64,000 bases of DNA, from positions 317,566-381,565 of the forward strand of contig QCMT01000002.1 of assembly GCA_003213625.1 (NCBI GenBank). Direction: 5' to 3'. This DNA is from OCS155 cluster bacterium AG-422-J23 (lineage in GTDB: Bacteria; Actinomycetota; Acidimicrobiia; Actinomarinales; Actinomarinaceae). The notes under the pieces were generated by a model. It had not been told where the DNA came from, ran no database searches, and saw nothing but the letters and a program-made list of their open reading frames with translations. Position numbers and translations under genes: made by a program. Shown in pieces: positions 53,390 to 61,600 of the stretch; position 1 is the first letter of the stretch; each line of letters opens with the position of its first letter.

Positions 53390-53477
53390 ATAATCTATTT
53401 CATAATTTTGTTTAAAAAAATAAATGCTTTTTAAAACTATTTGAATGTAAATTTGAAATATTCTAAAATTTTCTCCT

Positions 53478-55997
53478 ATGGGTTGGAGAAAATGTTATTT
53501 TATATTTGTCTTTCTTTTTTTATGTTCCACTCTTTTTATATATGAATATCAATCAAATGAGATCAAAGTTTTAGAGCCAAAAATTGAATTCTTTGATTGT
53601 TCAGAACAAAATTATAAAAATACAGACTTTTTGGATGTAAAAAACATCCAAACATTTTTAAAGAATGAAGATTTTTTTGAAGGCAAGCTTACTGGTTATA
53701 TAGATGATAAATTGATATCTTCAATCAAGTCATTCCAAAAATTTGTTGGTATCAGAGTTGATGGGATTATTGGACCTTCAACACATAAAGCTATGACTTC
53801 TTTTGACTCATGTGATAACAAAGTTACTGCCTTAATGATTAATTGTGGTGATTACATGGCCTATAAAGAATGTACCTTTTTTGTAGATAATTTAGATAAA
53901 CCAACTACAACAACTACGATTCCTATCCAAACTAATCAAAGTAAAGTCGACTGTGATGATGGAGGGGTGATGTGGAATGGTAAGAAAGGTACTCTTTGGA
54001 ATGCTGAAGGCGATTGGATTACCTATGAAGATTGTGAGGAACATGACTTTGCTAAAAGCATAGGTTATGATTTTACGACAAAACCTATCCCTGGCGTTAC
54101 TGAGGGTGTAAGTCTTGGTGGAGGTTCTAGTCCAACAACAACTATACCTTCTATTTATCCGACTATAACTAATCTCAGTTCTGGGGTTACAATCGCAGAA
54201 AATCAGACATCAGTAATTACAATTAGTGCTACCAATCCAGCATCTGGTTCAATGACTTATGCTCTTTCTGGCACAGATGCACATTTGATGACTGTAGATT
54301 CAGATGGAGTAATTGTTTTAAACTCTGACGCAAATTATGAAGAAAAATCTAGTTACAGCCTTACAGCGGAGGTAACAAATAGCAATGGAACGACATCAGA
54401 AGCATTTACAATTAGCGTTTCTGACACAAGTGAAGATGGGATTGTAGATCTTTTATATGTTGCGGCAGGTGGAGCAAGAGATATTAACGAAAGTGATATG
54501 ATCAGCGTTATTGACGCTGACATAGTTGCAAACAATACAACATTTACCAATAGCCAAGTAGATATTACATATGTCAAAAGAGCATTTTTAGATTCAACAG
54601 AAACTTTCAATGTCACAGTCAATCAAGATTTTTATGACCTTTGGCAGGATTCAGACGATTCAAAGAATAAAGTAAAATACGGTGCGGACTACGTAGTATT
54701 TTTTAGTGGAAAGGTAGTAAACCCTGATCCAACAGATACCTCATATAGATATACTCCTTACAATGGATTTAATCCAAATGGAGTGCTCGACTCATCGATA
54801 GACAATACTACAAATTGGTCAGCTAATGTTGGTGGTAATTTGTTGGTCACTTATTCTTATTACAGTTGCAACCAATTTACTGGCAATTGTACCGGACCAT
54901 TAATTGCTGCAACTGGTCATGAACTAGGTCACAACTTAAATGGAAACCATTCAAGGACTCAAATATCAGCTGCTGCAAGTGGTAGTGGTTATAATTTTGG
55001 TTATCAAGGAGGAGTTTACCGAGATGGTTTTAGGACTTTGATGGCTTACAATGGTCGGTCTTTCGAGCAAGGGAATGACTATACATTAAGCTATACAGAC
55101 AATTTTTCAAATCCAGATATTACATGTACTGGTTATGGTGGTGGTTCCTATGCCTGTGGTGTAGAAAATGAAGCCGATCTTGCAAGATATTTAAATGAAA
55201 ATAAATTGAAATATCAAGATATGCTCCATAGAACTAACCTAGGAGAAACGACGGATTCATACTCTATCCTATCTACAGCATATTTTCCATTAAATGATGG
55301 TGGGACAGCAACCTTTACTGATGGTACAAATAGTAAAACTTTTTACACTATTAAGGGCGCTGATACAACCGTATCAGGAACAACATATCAAACATTCAAA
55401 TGGTGTGATGATTCTACGTGTGACTTATCAGGAACAGATAAACGAATTGCATTAGAGATGTATGTTAACAGTGGTAATTATTATCTTAAGTCACAACATT
55501 TTGATAAATATTATGGTTTAGGTGGTGCTGGTGGTACAGTCGCACTTACCTTTTCAGCGCCATGTTTATTCATGGAGAAATACCAAGTCCTCGGAGATTA
55601 TGCAGAGGCTGATTGTAATTCTTCAGTTCAATATTTTGATGAAACTGTGGGTGATTCCTATAATTTTCATAATTACACATCTAAAGAGCTGGCTTATTCT
55701 CCATATAGTTCTTATGATGCAAAAAAATTTCAGTACACCTATTACGACAGAGATAGCCATGTAATGGAAAGATATGTATTTTGGCTTTCTGATCAAGTTG
55801 GGGTAGTTAAATTTCTTGACTCAAACGATGTTGTCTGGAGATTAACTGCAGTTGACTCTGATGGTGATGGTACAGACAATGCGACGGATACAGATGACGA
55901 TGGCGATGGAGTAGCGGATTCATCAGATGCTTTTCCTTTGGATCCCAATGCTAGCTCGGATGCCGACTCAGATGGCATTGCAGATGGTGATGAATAA
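53478..55997 (+). CDS. Secreted multidomain zincin (reprolysin-like) with peptidoglycan-binding, cadherin-like and Ca-binding repeats
   Basis: An 839-residue exported protein. N-terminal membrane/signal segment (about 6-26), PG_binding_1 module (about 51-113), a short Thr linker, a cadherin-like domain (about 226-318) with TITNLSSGVTIAENQ and Ca-type residues, then a metallopeptidase (about 321-575) with ATGHELGHNLNGNHSR at about 480, a HExxHxxxxxH zinc site as in M12 peptidases. A region of unknown fold follows, and the end (about 792-839) is a run of Asp-rich thrombospondin type 3-like repeats (DSDGDG, DDDGDG). The protein stops abruptly within that run, without a sorting or membrane sequence. 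A wall-bound protease is likely. Confidence 0.82.
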   Translation: MGWRKCYFIFVFLFLCSTLFIYEYQSNEIKVLEPKIEFFDCSEQNYKNTDFLDVKNIQTFLKNEDFFEGKLTGYIDDKLISSIKSFQKFVGIRVDGIIGPSTHKAMTSFDSCDNKVTALMINCGDYMAYKECTFFVDNLDKPTTTTTIPIQTNQSKVDCDDGGVMWNGKKGTLWNAEGDWITYEDCEEHDFAKSIGYDFTTKPIPGVTEGVSLGGGSSPTTTIPSIYPTITNLSSGVTIAENQTSVITISATNPASGSMTYALSGTDAHLMTVDSDGVIVLNSDANYEEKSSYSLTAEVTNSNGTTSEAFTISVSDTSEDGIVDLLYVAAGGARDINESDMISVIDADIVANNTTFTNSQVDITYVKRAFLDSTETFNVTVNQDFYDLWQDSDDSKNKVKYGADYVVFFSGKVVNPDPTDTSYRYTPYNGFNPNGVLDSSIDNTTNWSANVGGNLLVTYSYYSCNQFTGNCTGPLIAATGHELGHNLNGNHSRTQISAAASGSGYNFGYQGGVYRDGFRTLMAYNGRSFEQGNDYTLSYTDNFSNPDITCTGYGGGSYACGVENEADLARYLNENKLKYQDMLHRTNLGETTDSYSILSTAYFPLNDGGTATFTDGTNSKTFYTIKGADTTVSGTTYQTFKWCDDSTCDLSGTDKRIALEMYVNSGNYYLKSQHFDKYYGLGGAGGTVALTFSAPCLFMEKYQVLGDYAEADCNSSVQYFDETVGDSYNFHNYTSKELAYSPYSSYDAKKFQYTYYDRDSHVMERYVFWLSDQVGVVKFLDSNDVVWRLTAVDSDGDGTDNATDTDDDGDGVADSSDAFPLDPNASSDADSDGIADGDE

Positions 55998-56040
55998 AAA
56001 ACTGTTGTTTCAATCTGAATAACATTTATCCTTACTAAAT

Positions 56041-57297
56041 ATGGAAAATAATTCATTTAATGTAGCTGTTTTAGGTGCTGGCAATATCGGTTCAGCTGTT
56101 GTCACACGTCTTATGGATCTAGATAAAGGGATAGTTGGATTAAATGTTAAAAAAATATTGGTACGAGATACAAAGAAGGCTCGTGATATTTCAAAAGATT
56201 TATTAACCGATAATTTTGATGAAATTTTAAATGATGATTCGATTGATTTAGTCATTGAAGTTCTGGGCGGAATTGATCCTGGAAAAGAATATATTGATGC
56301 ATTACTAAAAAAAGGAAAGGCTGTTATCACTGCAAATAAAGATATCATTGCAGATGCTGGAAGTGATTTAATTGAAACTGCAAAAGATAATAATGCATGT
56401 CTTTATTTTGAAGCTGCTGTGGCTGCTGGTATCCCAGTTTTAAAACCACTTATAGAAAGTCTGAGAGGTGAACAGTTGTCTAAAGTATTAGGAATCATAA
56501 ACGGTACAAGTAACTACATGCTTACTTCAATGGAAGAGGGAAGTTCCTATGAAGAGGCATTATCAACAGCTCAGGAACTTGGCTATGCAGAACCTGATCC
56601 AACAAATGATGTTGAAGGAATAGATGCAAAATACAAAGCAGTAATTCTATCTATTCTTTGTTTTGGAGTATCACCAAGTTCAGACGAACTATTCACTGAT
56701 GGAATTTCTGGAATTACTAAAGAAGATTTTGAATGGGCAGCGAGGCTTGGAAAAACAATTAAGTTAGTTGCACAGATTGAAAACAAAAATGGTTTTAACG
56801 CAAGAGTTCACCCTGTACTAATTGATAACAAGCATCCCCTCGCTGCAATAAGAGGAGCATTAAATGCTGTTGTTGTTGAAGGGGAAAATATTAATCAACT
56901 TGTATTTTCGGGACCAGGTGCAGGAGCTGAACCAACTGCTAGCGCAATTATTGGTGATGTCTTGAGTGCTTGTCATCAATTAAGTTCAGATCAAACAAAC
57001 TGGTATCCACTAAGAGAATTTGAAGGTGAAATGAAAAGCTTTGAGGACGTTGAATCCAGTATGTTTATAAGGCTATCCGTCAATGATGAACCTGGTGTAT
57101 TAGCTAAAATTTCAGGAACTTTTGGAGAAAATAATGTAAGTATTGAGAGTGTTATCCAGGAAGGTAGGGGTGATACAGCAGAGCTTGTATTAGTTACTCA
57201 TGAAGCACCCGAAAAAGATATCAAAAATTCTATTGATCAAATATCAGCATTAGATTCAGTCACTACTGTGACCTCTACACTTCGCGTTTACGTTTAA
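56041..57297 (+). CDS. hom: Homoserine dehydrogenase
   Basis: A 418-residue enzyme making homoserine from aspartate semialdehyde for Thr and Met. VLGAGNIGSAVVTRL binds NAD(P), AAVAAGIPVLKPL and GIINGTSNYMLTSM are the catalytic core signature, and GYAEPDPTNDVEGIDAKYK carries the substrate Asp and Glu. A C-terminal ACT domain (about 345-418, starting LSVNDEPGVLAKIS) should bind threonine for feedback. The thrC gene starts at the base right after its stop. Confidence 0.96.
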   Translation: MENNSFNVAVLGAGNIGSAVVTRLMDLDKGIVGLNVKKILVRDTKKARDISKDLLTDNFDEILNDDSIDLVIEVLGGIDPGKEYIDALLKKGKAVITANKDIIADAGSDLIETAKDNNACLYFEAAVAAGIPVLKPLIESLRGEQLSKVLGIINGTSNYMLTSMEEGSSYEEALSTAQELGYAEPDPTNDVEGIDAKYKAVILSILCFGVSPSSDELFTDGISGITKEDFEWAARLGKTIKLVAQIENKNGFNARVHPVLIDNKHPLAAIRGALNAVVVEGENINQLVFSGPGAGAEPTASAIIGDVLSACHQLSSDQTNWYPLREFEGEMKSFEDVESSMFIRLSVNDEPGVLAKISGTFGENNVSIESVIQEGRGDTAELVLVTHEAPEKDIKNSIDQISALDSVTTVTSTLRVYV

Positions 57298-58626
57298 GTG
57301 GTAAAGTATCAATCTACAAGGGGACATAAAGAGACTATCTCTTTTGAAGATGTCATTCTCTCAGGTTTAGCACCTGATAAAGGCCTTTATTTACCTGATT
57401 CATTAACAATTGATAACCTCAATCATCTAACTGAAGAGGATTTAAGTTACGAGGATTTTGTAAAAACAATTTTTATTGCACTAGATAAAAACTCAGCAAA
57501 ATATGTTGACGACTTATCACTCTACTCTGGGTTTGAAAACTCAGCAGAGCCTGTTTTAAAAGATCTCAATGATACAACACTCATTATGGAACTTTTCCAT
57601 GGTCCAACAAAATCATTTAAAGATTACGCACTACAACCTCTTGGAGCAATTGCTGATAAAAGGTTAAGTGAACTTGGTGAGAGGGGGCTGGTTCTTGTTG
57701 CAACTAGTGGGGATACAGGAAGTGCGGCAATTCAGGCAGTTAAAGAATCTGAGAATATAGATATAGTTGTACTCCACCCTGCGGACAAAATTAGTGATTA
57801 TCAAAGACAACAAATGACAAGTGTAATAAAAGACAATGTTCTTAACATTGCGGTGAACGGTTCTTATGATGATTGTCAACGAATCGCAAAAGAGATTTTA
57901 TCTGATAACCCATTTGAGAGGAGAATTATATCATTAAACTCTATCAATTGGCTCAGAGTCATGGGACAAGTCTCATATTATGTTTGGCTAACAAAACAAT
58001 TCACATCGCCAATAAATGTCGCAATTCCATCAGGGAATTTTGGCAATGCATATTCAGCATGGTTTGGCAGATCACATGGACTTAAAATTAATCAGATTAT
58101 GTGTACAACAAACGTTAATGATGTACTTAAAAGATTTACTGATACAGGTACATTAGAACCTCTTATTACAAAGCCAAGTGTTGCCCCAAGTATGGATATT
58201 CAGATTCCCTCAAGCCTAGAGAGATTAATTTATGATCTTGAGAATGACTCAGCGTCATTTTATATAAATCTTAAAAAAGATAACAAGTCAATATTGAGTG
58301 AAAATGGCTTTGAGAAATTACAACAAGTTTTTAGTTCTAAAACATATGATGATGAGAATATAAAAAATGAAATTGTCTCACTTAATGAAAAATTTAATAT
58401 TATATTTGATCCTCACACTGTAACATCTGTAAGAATGGCTCTTGATACAAATTCAAATATTCCTACAGTCGCTATTGGGACTGCATCACCTGAAAAATTC
58501 AGTAATGTCATCTCTCCAATAGTTGAAAATTATCCAGAAATCAGTCTCGACCAGAAAGAAGAATTTATCCATCTAGATAGAAATATTGAGGAAATTGTTC
58601 AAAGTATTAAAGATAAATTTGAATAA
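57298..58626 (+). CDS. thrC: Threonine synthase
   Basis: A 442-residue PLP enzyme of the long type, converting phosphohomoserine to threonine. YQSTRGHKETISFEDVILSG opens the protein and LYLPDS follows; the PLP-lysine is in GPTKSFKDYALQPLG and the phosphate loop is in ATSGDTGSAAIQAV. NWLRVMGQVSYYVW and PSGNFGNAYSAW are also typical. GTG 57298 follows the hom stop with no gap. The homoserine kinase (thrB) needed between the two steps is not encoded next to them. Confidence 0.95.
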   Translation: MVKYQSTRGHKETISFEDVILSGLAPDKGLYLPDSLTIDNLNHLTEEDLSYEDFVKTIFIALDKNSAKYVDDLSLYSGFENSAEPVLKDLNDTTLIMELFHGPTKSFKDYALQPLGAIADKRLSELGERGLVLVATSGDTGSAAIQAVKESENIDIVVLHPADKISDYQRQQMTSVIKDNVLNIAVNGSYDDCQRIAKEILSDNPFERRIISLNSINWLRVMGQVSYYVWLTKQFTSPINVAIPSGNFGNAYSAWFGRSHGLKINQIMCTTNVNDVLKRFTDTGTLEPLITKPSVAPSMDIQIPSSLERLIYDLENDSASFYINLKKDNKSILSENGFEKLQQVFSSKTYDDENIKNEIVSLNEKFNIIFDPHTVTSVRMALDTNSNIPTVAIGTASPEKFSNVISPIVENYPEISLDQKEEFIHLDRNIEEIVQSIKDKFE

Positions 58627-58679
58627 AAAAACATTTTGCTTAGAAAACTTTCTAATCTAAAATTAAATCTGCAGTAAAA

Positions 58680-61600
58680 GTGGGGAATATTAAAGTTTTA
58701 AACGCTTTCTCTTTTGTAATGCTTTTGTTTAAAAAGCTTTTTTTGTACGTCTTTAATAAAAAGACTTTCAATCTACTTATGTCATTTATAATGGTTCTCT
58801 CCCTTGCCTATGTAACCATTGAGACAATTGATCCCGAACCCGCTTTAGCTGCCGGGGAGTTTTCATGTACAAATAGTGATGGTGCAGGATACGTTTTTCA
58901 AAGTACTTTTAGCAGTGGTACCTTAAGTATCTTACGTGGTTCAAATGACTCAAGTAGTTCATTTTCAACTTCAACAATTGAGACTTTCAGTTCGTGGTCT
59001 CACGGAAATATTGAAGAAGTTAACTCTTTGAGTATCACACCAGATGGAGATATGTATGCAATTTTAAAGAGAACTAACACCAGCCAGGTTTATTTTTATA
59101 AATTAAATTATAACGGTAGTGGGGCTGGTACTACTACACATATTTCTTCTGTTACAAGTGATTTAGGAACTGGTGATAATAATGCCGCTTCATATTATGA
59201 AACTACATCTGGTGGCACAACATACAAGTATATTTTTACATCAAAAGGCTTCTTCAAAGGGAACAATAAAGCAATAAGACTTAATTCTGATGGTACCTAT
59301 AAAGTTATCGATATCACAATCTCTTCAGGTAGTTCATGGGCATCAAACAAAGCAAAAGACTTCGCATTTATACAGGACAGTAGTACACACGATTTTATAG
59401 CTTTTAACTCAAATACTGACGACCTACTTGCTGCAACTGTCTCACATACCAATATTGGTGCAAGCAATGAGTCTATCAGTGTTGCATTATCTCAAAGAGC
59501 TAGCAGTGTAGGTAGTTCAATGAGTTCAAACTCGGGTGCAGCTATGACCTTGGGAGATGGGATTGTCTATTTCTTAGAAAATGATGATGGAAGATTATGG
59601 AAGTATGACTATGCAAATGATACGTCCACAGGTAATAACACAAACGAATTTGTTTTAACAAGTGATAGTTTTAACACTTCAAGCAACACTGACGGTGCTG
59701 GTTGTGGTACTGGTAATGTTGAGCCTCCTGCTGGAGATCTCGTAGTAAGTGATCCATATCAGTCAACCTGTTCAAGTGGTGAAGCGACTGTAAGGGTTGA
59801 TTTAACTGCTTATCAAACCACTATGTACTACGATTTGCAAAGACGTGTAAATACCGGGTCTGGATGGAGTTCCTGGGTAACAACTTTAAATGGTGCTTCG
59901 GTCAGTGCAGGAAGCACAGCTACTGCTGGATCTTCATATACTCAAAGTCATGGAACTCAAGTCCAATTTCGATATAGAGAAGGAACATCAAATCCAAGTT
60001 CTGGATCATATATAGAGATCAGTGATAGTTCAGATCCAAATAATGTTCAATCATCACGGGATCATACTGGTATTACTCTCTCATTAACAATTGATTGCCC
60101 ATTAACTACCTATGTTGCAACTCCCTCGCTTGGATCTTGTTCAACTGGATTTGCACTGCCATCTATTGCAATTGAGAATACGGGTAATACAACTGCATAC
60201 TTTGATGTGCAATACAAAATTGATAGTGGATCTTGGGTAACGTTAGAAAATGGAAATGGTATAACCTCAGGTAACACGGAAACGTATTCTTTACCCTCAT
60301 CTCAAGCTCATGGTGTAGTTATTTCCTGGCAAGTTAGGAATGGAACTTCTAATCCATCTTCAGGAAGCTATACAAGTGCTGGTTCAAGTACAGTTGATTG
60401 TCCAACAGGAACTGTATCAGTCGCAGTTAGTGCAGGATCATGTTCTGCTGGATCTTCTACGCCTCAAATAAGTATTACAAATGGAACTAATGAAACACAA
60501 GTTTTTGATGTTCAGTACAAAATAGGTAGTGGTGGTACATGGCAAGATTTACAAGATGGAAATTCAATTTCAAGTAGTAATACAGAAACGTACACTTTGT
60601 CCTCTGCTCAGACACACGACACCCAAGTCTATTTTCAATATAGATACGCTACATCAAACCCATCTTCCGGTTCATATACTTCTACTGATGGCAGTGGCAA
60701 TACTCTTTCAGCAACTGTAGATTGTGTATACATTAACCCAGGAGCAAATCAGTCTTTTACAACTACCTGTTCTGCTGGAGCTAGAACTAACTCTCTTGTA
60801 TTAACAAACGCTAGCCCTGCAAATTCAACTGCTTACTTTTTAGTTGAGTACTCTTTGGATGATGAAGCATCATGGACTGTAAAAGAATCAAATCAGGCTG
60901 TTACTGTAGGTGGCTCTGAAACATTAACTCAATCAGTTGTTGATAAAAAATTTATTGTATGGAGATATAAAACGTCTTCTACAAGTGATTCATTTACAGG
61001 AGACTATACGACAATGTCTGATAGCTCAACCGTAGATTGTGATCCAGATATTACAGTATCCTCATCATTTGGAAGTTGTTCTGGTGGAGCGAAAACGTCA
61101 ACTCTTAGTCTTGCAAACAATGAAAGTTCTACAGTATATGTAAAAGTTGAATACTCAATTGATGGTGGAACATTTCAAACAAAAACAGCAAATCTTTCAA
61201 TCAGCGGTAGTACCACAGATACCTCACAAACACATTCTGTGACCGATGGTCAGACTATAGCTTGGAGAATTACAGATGCATTTGATAGTGATGGTAATTT
61301 TACGAATATGGCAGTAGAAACTCAATCTACGTCATCACCAGTTGATTGTGATCCCGAAACAAACCTCTCAGCATCATTTGGCTCATGTGCCAGTGGTGCT
61401 AAGACTTCTACTCTAAGTATTGAAAATACGGAAAGCTCAACTGCATACTATAAGGTTGAGTATCAAATTGATAGTGGTACCTTTAATACTACAAACGCTA
61501 ATTTATCAGTCAGTAATGGTGCTACAGATACATCTCAAACCGCCTCTGTCCCTGACGGCTCTACTATAACATGGCGAATTACTGACTCTTTTGACAATGA

